In this document: positions 44,301 to 51,996 of the stretch, piece by piece
Layout of the letters: every line of letters starts with the position of its first letter
Numbering within the stretch: position 1 is the stretch's first letter
DNA from: Lichenicoccus sp964246745
GTDB lineage: Bacteria; Pseudomonadota; Alphaproteobacteria; Acetobacterales; Acetobacteraceae
Direction of reading: 5' to 3'
Length of the DNA: 64,000 nt
NCBI GenBank assembly: GCA_964246745.1
Contig: CAXTRK010000002.1
Location: 62,001 to 126,000 of the forward strand
Made by a program: the position numbers and the translations under genes
The notes under the pieces: model-generated
Database searches by the model: none
Told to the model about the DNA's origin: nothing
Seen by the model: only the letters and a program-made list of their open reading frames with translations

Positions 44301-44654
44301 CTCCCGTGCCAGCGCCTGCATCGCGGCCAGCCAGCGTTCGATCTCGCCGGGCAGCGCAGCCGTGCCGCCGTCGGTCTCGCCGATCGAGGCGAACAGCACG
44401 GCCGCGACATGCTTGCAGTTGATGCCGACCGGGCAGGTGCAGACGCCGACCGCACGCGGCTGGCGCTCCGACCCCAGCTCGATGGTCTGCTGGTATGGCC
44501 TCGGCCGGCTGCCCCGGACCTTGGCCTGAATGGTGTTGCCGTCGCCTGTGCGCCGACGTTCCAGCACGCGGCCGTGACGGTGATAGGCGCGCCCGGCCTC
44601 GACCATCGAGACCGGCATGAGGCGGCGTATATCGGCCTCGGTGATCGGCGGCAT
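41358..44654 (-). CDS. SWIM zinc-finger SNF2-family helicase
   Basis: A 1098-residue protein. A SWIM-type zinc finger lies near residues 65-85 (VCTCPVGINCKHVAAVL; C-x-C then C-x-H). A long middle region of unknown fold follows. The C-terminal SNF2 ATPase has motif I DDMGLGKTVQALAHL, motif II DEAQTIKN, GTPMENHLGELWSLFDFL and motif VI region QATDRAHRIGQDKPV. This is the HepA/RapA-like bacterial Snf2 group, which probably remodels protein-DNA or RNA polymerase complexes. It starts 3 bases after the methyltransferase stop and overlaps the FAD hydroxylase by 26 bases, so a housekeeping-type helicase is embedded in a biosynthetic operon. Confidence 0.93.
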   Translation of the reverse strand: MPPITEADIRRLMPVSMVEAGRAYHRHGRVLERRRTGDGNTIQAKVRGSRPRPYQQTIELGSERQPRAVGVCTCPVGINCKHVAAVLFASIGETDGGTAALPGEIERWLAAMQALAREDGEDYEPTVRKRLIYVLAQNSSSSALSLSLASIEIKRDGSVSRQTRSLSLHQVAEPTNQPKFLRPSDREIFWRLLHGAGPESGEAFADTLRLVLGTGRARWGDPLGAIVSEGEAVAGELCWRTDETGNQRPDLRVPDPLIGLRMAPPRYFDPVRGRLGLVALDVPAPMLRTLLAAPPLPPQLAGRVRDELRNRLSRTSLPLPRELAPTRILDRVTTPRLDLIAGALPFNPQLTTRHDRHGERYGTGPFQTALARLSFRYGPLLLPHSSGRTRMMQDGQLFQVDRDHAAEARAMQRLRGHGFARVGSVAFTPPSHPNAGDLLLLADDDELPWIDFMLEDVPRLEREGWEVVVAPDFPVRIVAADGAFDASVQEGSGIDWFEFGLGVMVAGERIDLVPALIEALGKDALIGATADAAPLLLRLPDGRLLAVPMERLRPILGPLLELFEGGITAEGGGLRLSRAKAAELALLEAAGGAAGIAWRGGETMRALGQRLRDTGGIPTSTLPASFAATLRPYQARGVDWLQFLGGAGLCGILADDMGLGKTVQALAHLSIEQAEARLDRPALVVCPTSLIANWRAEALRFAPSLRVLTLHGPDRAARFEQIAAHDLVLTTYPLLARDHAALSSQAWHVVILDEAQTIKNPLAATSKLARTLEARQRLCLSGTPMENHLGELWSLFDFLMPGFLGDRQSFGRRFRAPIEKGGDVERQAQLARRVSPFLLRRTKQEVAADLPPKSEIVESVEMDDAQQAVYEGIRLAMHAKVKRAIHQRGLAGSGIIILDALLKLRQVCCDPRLLKLASVRASTKTGGVGSAKLERLLELLPMLLEEGRRVLLFSQFTSMLALIETELRARRLPYVLLTGDTRDRGEPIRRFQSGEVPLFLISLKAGGVGLNLTAADSVIHYDPWWNPAVEDQATDRAHRIGQDKPVFVHRLVTTGTIEEKMEVLKSRKQALVAGVLGADPTGALSLTADDVEALFAAA

Positions 44655-44657
44655 GGT

Positions 44658-45356
44658 CTAAGCGCGGATGTTTTCGACACAGAGCCGGAACATCGGCCGC
44701 CAATGCACCCGCGCGGCGATTCCCGCCTGTTCGAGTGCTGCATGCCATTCCGCGGCGCGAAAGCTCCGCGCGACCGACATCTGTCCATCCAGGCGCACGA
44801 TCGGATGCCAGCGGGCCAGGCGGGCAGTCAGGCCGAAGCCACGATAGGCGATCCAGTGGCGATGCAGGTCATTCACCAGCCAGCCGCGCGCCGCATGATC
44901 GTCCATCCATCGCAGAAAGCGGATCACCTGCGAGTCGGTCAAGTGATGGGCGAACAGCGAGCTGACCACAAAATCGGCACTGCCATCATGGTCGAAGACG
45001 TCGCCGGTGACGTAGTCGATGCGCATTGATCCCGGCGTGCGCGCGGTGGCCACGACCGCGCTGCGCGGGTTGAGATCAAGCCCCATCAGGCGTGCGCGCA
45101 GGCCGCGCCGATCCGCCCAACGACGGATGCGGCGCAACAGGTCGCCCTCGCCGCAGCCGACATCCAGCACGCTGATCGAGCCGCCGCGCGCCAGGCCGCG
45201 CGTCGCCCGTTGCAAAAAGCCGATCGTCGGCGCATGCGCCAGCAGCACGCGGCTGACGGAGGCGAGATCGTCCATGACGTGCGCAAAGACTTCCGGGCCG
45301 ACATCGTCACGATCAAGGATCTCCGGCCCGGCGGCGCGGGTGGAGAGATCGATCAT
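44658..45356 (-). CDS. SAM-dependent class I methyltransferase of the PKS cluster
   Basis: A 232-residue methyltransferase with motif I VLDVGCGEGDLLRRI (around residues 64-78), then the acidic motif II region MGLDLNPRSAV and VTGDVFD. Its ATG (45356) overlaps the stop of the type III polyketide synthase by 4 bases. Methyltransferases of this kind next to type III PKS genes usually methylate the polyketide ring or phenol; the target here is inferred from context. A longer upstream frame is a shadow of the PKS gene. Confidence 0.85.
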   Translation of the reverse strand: MIDLSTRAAGPEILDRDDVGPEVFAHVMDDLASVSRVLLAHAPTIGFLQRATRGLARGGSISVLDVGCGEGDLLRRIRRWADRRGLRARLMGLDLNPRSAVVATARTPGSMRIDYVTGDVFDHDGSADFVVSSLFAHHLTDSQVIRFLRWMDDHAARGWLVNDLHRHWIAYRGFGLTARLARWHPIVRLDGQMSVARSFRAAEWHAALEQAGIAARVHWRPMFRLCVENIRA

Positions 45357-46444
45357 GCGGCGGCGGCGAGCCGGAAGCGGAAGCTCTCCGCCACCATGCC
45401 GGGACCGAACGCCATGCCGAGGCCTTGCTCGCCTTGGGCTTCGCCCTGCCGCTCGGCGAGGATGCGGGCGAGCACGAACATCACCGTGGCCGAGGACATG
45501 TTGCCGTAGTCGCGCAGCACCGCGCGGGAGTGACGCAGCAGCCGTGGGTCGAGGGCAAGGCCGAGTTCGACCGCGTCCAGCACGGTGCGTCCGCCGGCAT
45601 GCACCGCCCATAGATCGTACGCCTGGGTGCCCTGGCCGCGCAGAATGCCGGAAGCATCCCCCTCCAGCTCGTCGCGCAGGACGCTCATGATCCGGCTCGG
45701 CACCTTGCCGGACAGATGCATGTCGAACCCCTGGTCACCGATCCGCCAGGTGATCATGTCGGCGCTCTCAGGAATGACGGCGCTCTGAAAATCCTGGATC
45801 GCCAGGCCGACCGGATCGGCGGTGACCAGGGCGGCTGAGGCGCCGTCGGCGAACAGCATGAACGATAGCACCGTCTCCAGGTCGGAGGTCTCCTGGAAGT
45901 GCAGCGTGCTGAGTTCACAGTTCACCACCAGCACACGGGCAGCGGGGTCGGCACGTACCGCCTCGCATGCCGCGCGGAGTGCCGGAACCGCGGCGGAGCA
46001 CCCCATGAAGCCGATCAGCGTGCGCCCGACCGAACGCGGCAGTCCGAGCGCCTCGACCAACTGCAGATCGAGCCCGGGCGCCGTGAACCCGGTGCAGGAG
46101 GCCGCCACCACATGGGTGATACGGTGGCGCTCCGCGCCGAGGTCGAGCGCCGCCACCGCCCGCAGCGCCAGCGTGCGCGCACGGGGCTGATACAGGCGCA
46201 TTCGCGCCGCCGTGCTCGGGAAGGCGCCACGCGTATAGAAGCCGTCCGCATCGATTTCGCCGGCCGCGAGGACGCCGGGACGGAAGTCCGAGTAGCGGTG
46301 CGCGATCCCCGATCGCTCCGCCATGCGATCGAAGACGAGCCGCGCGCGGTCAGAGGCCAGCAGGGTGCGGGCAAAACCGAGAAACGGCAGATGCACGTCG
46401 TGCTCGGGCACCGCGGTGCCGATCCGGTTGATATGCGGGATCAT
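45353..46444 (-). CDS. Type III polyketide synthase (chalcone synthase-like)
   Basis: A 363-residue enzyme with the complete Cys-His-Asn triad: Cys117 in AASCTGF, His282 in WAVHAGG and Asn315 in YGNMSSAT. GFMGCSAAVPALRAA and FGPGMVAESFRF are also typical of the family. Such enzymes extend an acyl starter with malonyl units and cyclise it to a resorcinol, pyrone or similar phenolic. The starter could be a long-chain acyl group delivered by the ACP coded two genes upstream. Both ends overlap neighbours by 4 bases (ATGA type), so it is in tight coupling with the ketosynthase and methyltransferase. Confidence 0.93.
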   Translation of the reverse strand: MIPHINRIGTAVPEHDVHLPFLGFARTLLASDRARLVFDRMAERSGIAHRYSDFRPGVLAAGEIDADGFYTRGAFPSTAARMRLYQPRARTLALRAVAALDLGAERHRITHVVAASCTGFTAPGLDLQLVEALGLPRSVGRTLIGFMGCSAAVPALRAACEAVRADPAARVLVVNCELSTLHFQETSDLETVLSFMLFADGASAALVTADPVGLAIQDFQSAVIPESADMITWRIGDQGFDMHLSGKVPSRIMSVLRDELEGDASGILRGQGTQAYDLWAVHAGGRTVLDAVELGLALDPRLLRHSRAVLRDYGNMSSATVMFVLARILAERQGEAQGEQGLGMAFGPGMVAESFRFRLAAAA

Positions 46445-47679
46445 GCAAACTCCATCCTGCGATGCGGCCGTGCGGACGCGCGCCGCGCGATCAACGAGGC
46501 GTTCAGGCCGCCGAACGCGAATGAATTGGAGAGCGCGAACTCGACCGCCTGCTCTCTCGCCGCATTCGGCACGCAATCGATGTCGCACTCCGGATCGTGT
46601 GTGGTGAAGCCCGCGGTCGGCGGCAGGATGCCGTGCCGCAGGGTCAGCGCCGTGGCGGCCAGTTCCAAAGCGCCGCTCGCGGTCATGCAGTGTCCCAGCA
46701 TCGACTTGGTCGACGACACCGCCATGCGATCGAGGTGCGCGCCGAACACCAGACGCATGGCCGCGACTTCGGCGCGGTCATTCAGGCGGGTGCCGGTGCC
46801 GTGCGCGTTGACGTAGGCCACCGCCTCCGGGTGAAGCCCGGCATCGTCGAGGGCGGCGACGATCGCGCGCGCGGCGCCGTTCGGATCGGGCGCGGTGATG
46901 TCACCCGCGTCGGCGGAGCAGCCGAAGCCGATCAGCTCGGCGTGGATGGTGGCCCCGCGCGCCAGCGCTGCGTCCCAAGGCTCCAGCGTCAGCATCGCCG
47001 CCCCCTCGCCGATCACGAGCCCGTTGCGATCGGCCGAGAATGGACGGCAGCCATCACGGCTGAGCACGCGCAGACCTTCCCAGGCTTTCAGGAAGCCGAC
47101 CACGACGGAGGCGTCGGCACCCCCGGTGATGGCGAAGTCGAGCATACCCGACCGCACCATCTGGAAGGCATGGCCGATCGCGTGGTTTGCGGAGGCGCAG
47201 GCGGAGGCGAGCGCTACCGTGGGCCCGCGCAGACCGAACTCCATCGAGAGATGACTGACCGCGCCGCTTGGCATCACCCGCGGCACGGTGAAGGGATGCA
47301 CGCGTGCGGCGCCTTCGCCATAGAGGGCGTGGTAAGCGGTATCCATGGTCTCCTGACCGCTCGCCGCAGCCAGCACGACGCCGCCGCGGCTGCCGAGGGT
47401 CCTGGTGTCGAGGCCGCAATCGACGACCGCCTCGCGGGCGGCCACCAGGGCAAGCTGCACGGCGCGGTCCAGCAGCGCCAGCCGCTTGGCCTCGAAATGC
47501 GCCAGCGGATCGAAGCCATGGATTTCCGCGGCGACGCGTGTTGAAAGCCGTGCGGTCGGGATGTTCGTGATCGGGCCGATGCCGCAGGTCCCCCGCTTGA
47601 GGGCGCTCCAGAGCTTCGGGATATCAGCGCCGGTCGCGGCGATGGCGCCGAGGCCGGTAATGGCAACCCGGCGGATCAA
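46441..47679 (-). CDS. Beta-ketoacyl-ACP synthase (FabF/KAS II-like) of the PKS cluster
   Basis: A 412-residue ketosynthase with its full active site: Cys161 in ASACASANHA, His293 in NAHGTGT, and Lys325/His330 in STKSMLGH. It starts MIRRVAITGLGAIAATG like FabF. It is a second, special-purpose ketosynthase by context: it sits between a dedicated ACP and a type III PKS with 4-base overlaps on both sides. So it probably elongates or builds the acyl chain that primes the PKS, rather than serving bulk fatty-acid synthesis. Confidence 0.92.
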   Translation of the reverse strand: MIRRVAITGLGAIAATGADIPKLWSALKRGTCGIGPITNIPTARLSTRVAAEIHGFDPLAHFEAKRLALLDRAVQLALVAAREAVVDCGLDTRTLGSRGGVVLAAASGQETMDTAYHALYGEGAARVHPFTVPRVMPSGAVSHLSMEFGLRGPTVALASACASANHAIGHAFQMVRSGMLDFAITGGADASVVVGFLKAWEGLRVLSRDGCRPFSADRNGLVIGEGAAMLTLEPWDAALARGATIHAELIGFGCSADAGDITAPDPNGAARAIVAALDDAGLHPEAVAYVNAHGTGTRLNDRAEVAAMRLVFGAHLDRMAVSSTKSMLGHCMTASGALELAATALTLRHGILPPTAGFTTHDPECDIDCVPNAAREQAVEFALSNSFAFGGLNASLIARRASARPHRRMEFA

Positions 47680-48002
47680 CCGGTCTGCATCCCGCTCGCC
47701 GGCTTTGATTGCGTCTCGTGGGCCGCGTCAATGCTGCGCAACGCATGAACGACCAGGTCGCGGACGGTCTGGAACTCGGCGCCGGCCTGATCGGCAACCA
47801 CCGCGATCTCGACGTCATATCTGGTTTCGATGGCAAAGATGGTCTGCACCATGTCGAGCGACGGAATGCCGAGCTCATCGATGCGTGCATCCAATGTCAG
47901 CAAGGCGCGATCGAGCTGGGTTTCCTTGGCGAGAATATCGAGGATTTCGGACGTACGCGGATCCTGGGTCGGGTCGGGTCCCGATTGGCTGGGCTGCGGC
48001 AT
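47676..48002 (-). CDS. Acyl carrier protein of the PKS cluster
   Basis: A 108-residue carrier protein. The phosphopantetheine site is Ser48 in DELGIPSLDMVQ; most ACPs have an Asp before this Ser, here it is Pro. The helical core spans residues 17-90, with short proline-rich (N-terminal) and polar (C-terminal) extensions. The ATG at 48002 has GGGAG 8 bases upstream. Its stop overlaps the ketosynthase start by 4 bases, so it heads the ACP-KS-PKS-methyltransferase set. The gene is easy to miss because a longer shadow frame covers it. Confidence 0.85.
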   Translation of the reverse strand: MPQPSQSGPDPTQDPRTSEILDILAKETQLDRALLTLDARIDELGIPSLDMVQTIFAIETRYDVEIAVVADQAGAEFQTVRDLVVHALRSIDAAHETQSKPASGMQTG

Positions 48003-48067
48003 GGGCACTCCCTCAACTATCGCATCGAGTATCGCCTGTCTTGCCTGATCTGGCGAGCACGCGCCGC

Positions 48068-48904
48068 TCAGCCAACATGATGCGCCTTGAACCACGCCAC
48101 CATGCGCTTCCAGCCGTCCTCCGCCGCCTCGGGCCGGTAGCTGGGCCGGTAGTCCGCATGGAAACCGTGCGGCGCGCCGGGATAGACCACGATGTCGGCA
48201 ATCTTGCCAGCGGCGTGGGCATCGGCCTCGGCGCGCGCTCTCTGGTCCGGCGTCGACGAGGGATCGGCGCCGCCATAGAGGCCGAGCAGCGGACATTTGA
48301 GATGGCTCGCCGCCCAGGTCGCGGTATGCGGCTGGATCGCGCTGGTCGTGCCGTCGAGAGGGCCGTACCAGGCCACCGCCGCTTTCAAGGCCGGATTGTG
48401 CGCGGCGTAGAGCCAGGTATCGCGCCCGCCGCGGCAGAACCCGGTGACCGCGAGTTGGCCCGCGTCGCCGCGCCCATGCGCCGCGGCCCACGCGGCGGTG
48501 GCGTCGAGATCGCTCAGCACGGTGGCATCTGGCGCGCGGTCGATCACCTCGCGGACGATGGTCTCTGGATCGGTCATCTTCGAGAGGTCGGCTTGACGTG
48601 CATAGAGCTCGGGCGCCACCCCGAGATACCCCGCCTTGGCCAGCCGCCGGCAGACATCCTTTATATAGTGATGGACACCGAAAATCTCCTCAATGACCAG
48701 CACGATCGGGAACGGGCCGGTGCCTTGCGGCCGCGCCGCGTAGGCGGGAAGCTCGCCGTCGCGGACCGGGATCTTGACTTCGCCGGCCTCGAGGCCGGAG
48801 GCGCTGGTATCGATTGTCTGCGCCTCCACCTGCCTGGTGGCGAGCGTCAACCCGGTCATCAGCGTGGTCATGACGAAGCCGCGTCGCGCGATAGTGTGCG
48901 CCAT
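48068..48904 (-). CDS. Tat-exported dienelactone hydrolase-family protein
   Basis: A 278-residue alpha/beta hydrolase. The N-terminus MAHTIARRGFVMTTLMTGLT is a twin-arginine signal (RRGFV, then a hydrophobic stretch ending near VEAQ), so the folded enzyme should be exported. The nucleophile is a cysteine in TGFCRGG, with the histidine in PHGFHADY, as in dienelactone hydrolases. Members cleave lactone or ester bonds; the substrate here is unknown. The start lies 2 bases after the stop of the dehydratase upstream and the stop is 65 bases before the ACP start. Confidence 0.87.
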   Translation of the reverse strand: MAHTIARRGFVMTTLMTGLTLATRQVEAQTIDTSASGLEAGEVKIPVRDGELPAYAARPQGTGPFPIVLVIEEIFGVHHYIKDVCRRLAKAGYLGVAPELYARQADLSKMTDPETIVREVIDRAPDATVLSDLDATAAWAAAHGRGDAGQLAVTGFCRGGRDTWLYAAHNPALKAAVAWYGPLDGTTSAIQPHTATWAASHLKCPLLGLYGGADPSSTPDQRARAEADAHAAGKIADIVVYPGAPHGFHADYRPSYRPEAAEDGWKRMVAWFKAHHVG

Positions 48905-48906
48905 CC

Positions 48907-49836
48907 TCAGCGCCCCCAGCGCAGCACGAGCGGATCCAGTCTGCGCGCCGTCTCTATCAGCCCCGCGCGCACCGGCGGAGGCAGCGACGCGAGCGGGTGG
49001 CGCGGCGCCTCGCAGGCGATGATGCCGCCCTCGCGCATCAGGCTTTTGGCGGCGAGCAGCCCGCATTGGCGATTTTCATAGTTGATCAGCGGCAGGCAAC
49101 GTTCGTAGCCGGCGATGGCCGCCTCGCGACGGCCGGCGCGGTAGTCGGCAATGATCGGCGCGATGAGGTCGCCATAAGCACCCCCGGTGACGCTGCCGGT
49201 AGCACCCGCGTCGAGATCCGCGATCAGGGTGATTGCCTCCTCACCGTCCCAAGGACCCTCGATCACGTCCCCGGCCGCTTCGATCAGGGCGCGCAGCTTG
49301 CTTGCCGCCTGCGGCACCTCGATCTTGAAGTAGCGGATCTGCGGGATCTCGCGCGCCATCCGCGCCAGCAGGTCGACCGACAGGAAAGTGCCGCTGACCG
49401 GCGCGTCCTGCACCATGATGGGAATGTCGATGGCGTCCGCCACCACGCGGAAAAACGCGGCGATGCCCGGCTCGGCCACGCGTATCGTCGCTCCATGGTA
49501 GGGCGGCATGATCATCACCATCGCCGCGCCCAGTTCTTGCGCCCGGCGGCTGCGCTCGGCGCACAGGCGCGAACTCACATGCGTCGTGGTCGCGATCACC
49601 GGCACCCGGCCGGCGACATGCTCGAGGATCGCACGGGTCAGCAGTTCGCGTTCCTCGTCGCTGAGCGCGAACTGCTCGGAAAAGTTGGCGAGAATGCAAA
49701 GCCCGTCGATGCCGCAATCGATCATGAAATCGATCGCCCGTCGCTGGCTCGCAAGGTCGATGCCGCCGCGCTCGTCGAACGGTGTCGGCGCCACCGGATA
49801 GATCCCGCGAAAACGCCGCGTGATGTCGTTCGTCAT
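48907..49836 (-). CDS. L-2-keto-3-deoxyarabonate dehydratase (DapA superfamily)
   Basis: A 309-residue TIM-barrel enzyme that would convert L-2-keto-3-deoxyarabonate to 2-oxoglutarate semialdehyde in non-phosphorylative L-arabinose breakdown. Similarity recalled from the Azospirillum enzyme is high along the length: GLCILANFSEQFALSD, AAMVMIMPPYHGATIRV, IPIMVQDAPVSGT, IEGPWDGEEAITLIADL and INYENRQCG. The Schiff-base lysine is Lys171 in YFKIEV. The usual DapA tyrosine motif (YNVP) is replaced by VQDAP, as in this dehydratase group, so it is not lysine biosynthesis. No other arabinose pathway gene is nearby; the sugar transporter at 32730-35950 could feed it. Confidence 0.82.
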   Translation of the reverse strand: MTNDITRRFRGIYPVAPTPFDERGGIDLASQRRAIDFMIDCGIDGLCILANFSEQFALSDEERELLTRAILEHVAGRVPVIATTTHVSSRLCAERSRRAQELGAAMVMIMPPYHGATIRVAEPGIAAFFRVVADAIDIPIMVQDAPVSGTFLSVDLLARMAREIPQIRYFKIEVPQAASKLRALIEAAGDVIEGPWDGEEAITLIADLDAGATGSVTGGAYGDLIAPIIADYRAGRREAAIAGYERCLPLINYENRQCGLLAAKSLMREGGIIACEAPRHPLASLPPPVRAGLIETARRLDPLVLRWGR

Positions 49837-49888
49837 GATCTGACCCGCCGTGTCCAGGCAGCGAGCCTGATGGGCTGGCCTCGTTCGG

Positions 49889-51868
49889 TCAAGCCAGGCT
49901 CGGCGTAAAGCCGAACTGGCTGCCATAGAAGGCAAGCTCCAGTTCCAGCACCTGGCGTATGGTCTCCTCGCGACGGAATCCATGCGCCTCGCCGGCAAAC
50001 TCGTGCACGCGGGCGGCAATGCCGCGTGCCCGCAGCGCTTCGGCCATCGACCGGGTCTGCGCGACCGGCACCACTTTGTCGTCAAGCCCGTGAAAGAAGA
50101 TGACCGGGCAGCGCAGCGCGTCCAGGTTGTGGATCGGCGAACGGGCCTCATAGAGGGCGGCATCGCGCGGCCATTCGCCCACCAGCCGGTCGAGGTAGCG
50201 CGACTCGAACTTATGCGTGTGTTGAGCAAGCAGACGCAGGTCGCCGATGCCGTAGAGGCAGGCGGCCGCGGAAAACAAGGCCGAACGGGTCAGCGCCGCC
50301 AGCACGGTGAAGCCGCCGGCACTGCTGCCGCGTATGGCGATCCGACGCGGATCGACCCGTCCGCTCTCGATCAGGAAGGTGCAGGCGGCGATGCAGTCGT
50401 CGACGTCGACCACGCCCCAGGCGCCTTCCAGCCGGCGTCGGCTGGCGCGCCCGAACCCGGTCGAGCCGCGGTAATTCACGTCGACCACGGCGATGCCGCG
50501 GCTGGTCCACCATTGCACGCGCAAGTTGAGCGCGGCACTCGCCATCGCGGTGGGGCCGCCATGCGCCATCACCAGCAAAGGCGGCCGCTCGCCTTCGGGA
50601 ACCGTATGGCGGCGATTGCGTGGCGCGTAGAACAAGCCGTGGCCCAAGCTGCCGTCGGCGACCGGAAAGCGGATCGTCTCAGGGGTGGCGATATCCTCGG
50701 GTGACAGCATCGCGGCCGCGCCAGGATCGTGCGACGCGGCGACGATACGGCTCTGCTCCAGATGGTCGAGCGGGGCCGTTGTCATCGCTGCCGGCCGGTC
50801 CGGGGAGGCGGACAGCCAGCCGAGCCGACACGTGCCATCCTCCTGCGTCAGCACGACCGGACATTCCGCGACAGCGTCAACCAGGAGAGGCTCAGCCCGT
50901 CCGGAGCGGAGCCGCATGGCGTGCACGCGGCCCTCCTGGATCACCGATGCGACAATACCGCCGTCCGGCAGAAAGCCGTAGGAGCGCTGCCCGAAAATCC
51001 AGGGCGGCTGGCCGATTTCGCACGGCATCGGGCAGATTGGCTGCGGCGCGCCCTCGGCCGGCACGCGATAGAGGTTCCACCAGCCGCTGCGATCGGAGCA
51101 GACATGCAACGCGCCATCAGGCGCAAACAGCGGCTGCATCAGCGCCTCGCGGCATTCAAGGCCGGCGATGCAACGCGATCCGGACACGGCAAGATCGCCT
51201 TGCGGCTGCCTGGCAAGTGCGGCGACGTGCAGCCGGGTCGCATCCCATGGCATGTCGGGATGGTCCCATTCGATCCAGGCGAGCCGGCTGCCGTCGTCGC
51301 TCGTGCGCGGACTGGAGAAGAAGTCCGCGCCCCGCACCAACTCTTTGCCAGCGTTCAAGGCCGGGTCGATCGGTGCATCGAGCGGCAACGCGACCAGCGC
51401 CGCCTCAGGCGCCTCATGGCCGCGACGGTGATCCTCACGCACGGCCAGGAGGTGACCCGTGTCCGGCGTGAGATGGAAATCGGCGAAGCGCAGACCGTCC
51501 ACCGTACAGACCGCGCGCGGCGGTCCAGATCCCTCGATCAGCCAGACCGAGCCATCCGGCCGGTGGCTGAAGGCAACCCGGTCGCCGCGCGCGGCGTAGG
51601 CGCCGCCTCCGTACTCGTGCACGCGCGAGCCGACATCGAACGGCGGCGGCGTGAGGTCGGTGATACCGCCCGCAGTCCAACCACACAGCACGCTGCGGCC
51701 CTCCGACGGCCTGTCTTCAAGCCAGAACAATCTGCCTGCCTCGGCGCGCAGCGTGGACAAGCCTGTGGTGCGCCCCGCCACCAGGGCGCTGGTGAGTGGT
51801 GATGGCCAGCTTCCACACGGAGCCTCCCGCCTGGGCGAATGGTCAATGCTCAAGGACGCTCTCCCCAC
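49889..51868 (-). CDS. S9-family peptidase (acylaminoacyl-peptidase type)
   Basis: A peptidase of up to 659 residues: an N-terminal beta-propeller of about 380 residues (ending near the TPETIRFP linker) and a C-terminal hydrolase domain with the nucleophile in GSSAGGF, the aspartate in HGLDDKVVP and the histidine in EAHGF. There is no signal peptide, so it is probably cytoplasmic, unlike the S9A enzyme at 20660. The start is uncertain: GTG at 51868 is the first, while TTG at 51853 has a better ribosome binding site (GGGGAGAG). The start lies at the edge of a 15-base tandem repeat. Confidence 0.87.
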   Translation of the reverse strand: MGRASLSIDHSPRREAPCGSWPSPLTSALVAGRTTGLSTLRAEAGRLFWLEDRPSEGRSVLCGWTAGGITDLTPPPFDVGSRVHEYGGGAYAARGDRVAFSHRPDGSVWLIEGSGPPRAVCTVDGLRFADFHLTPDTGHLLAVREDHRRGHEAPEAALVALPLDAPIDPALNAGKELVRGADFFSSPRTSDDGSRLAWIEWDHPDMPWDATRLHVAALARQPQGDLAVSGSRCIAGLECREALMQPLFAPDGALHVCSDRSGWWNLYRVPAEGAPQPICPMPCEIGQPPWIFGQRSYGFLPDGGIVASVIQEGRVHAMRLRSGRAEPLLVDAVAECPVVLTQEDGTCRLGWLSASPDRPAAMTTAPLDHLEQSRIVAASHDPGAAAMLSPEDIATPETIRFPVADGSLGHGLFYAPRNRRHTVPEGERPPLLVMAHGGPTAMASAALNLRVQWWTSRGIAVVDVNYRGSTGFGRASRRRLEGAWGVVDVDDCIAACTFLIESGRVDPRRIAIRGSSAGGFTVLAALTRSALFSAAACLYGIGDLRLLAQHTHKFESRYLDRLVGEWPRDAALYEARSPIHNLDALRCPVIFFHGLDDKVVPVAQTRSMAEALRARGIAARVHEFAGEAHGFRREETIRQVLELELAFYGSQFGFTPSLA

Positions 51869-51922
51869 CTTGGCTTGCCCTACCTTGGCTTGCCCTACCT
51901 TGGCTTGCCCTACCTTGGCTTG
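51867..51922 (+). repeat. 15-bp tandem repeat upstream of the S9 peptidase
   Basis: ACCTTGGCTTGCCCT occurs three times (51867-51881, 51882-51896, 51897-51911), followed by a partial fourth copy to 51922. It is perfect at the nucleotide level and lies between the divergent S9 peptidase and DedA genes, touching the peptidase's first possible start codon. Confidence 0.92.
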
Positions 51923-51996
51923 ACAGCCAACCCACCGAGGCGGTTCCTAGCCTCAACGACGGGGGGCTGTCGCTTGATTGATCGAAAGCGTTCTTC

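Noticed and set aside
48907..49836. dapA (4-hydroxy-tetrahydrodipicolinate synthase) to accompany dapB
   Set aside because: The YNVP tyrosine motif is replaced by VQDAP and the whole sequence fits the keto-deoxyarabonate dehydratase group.
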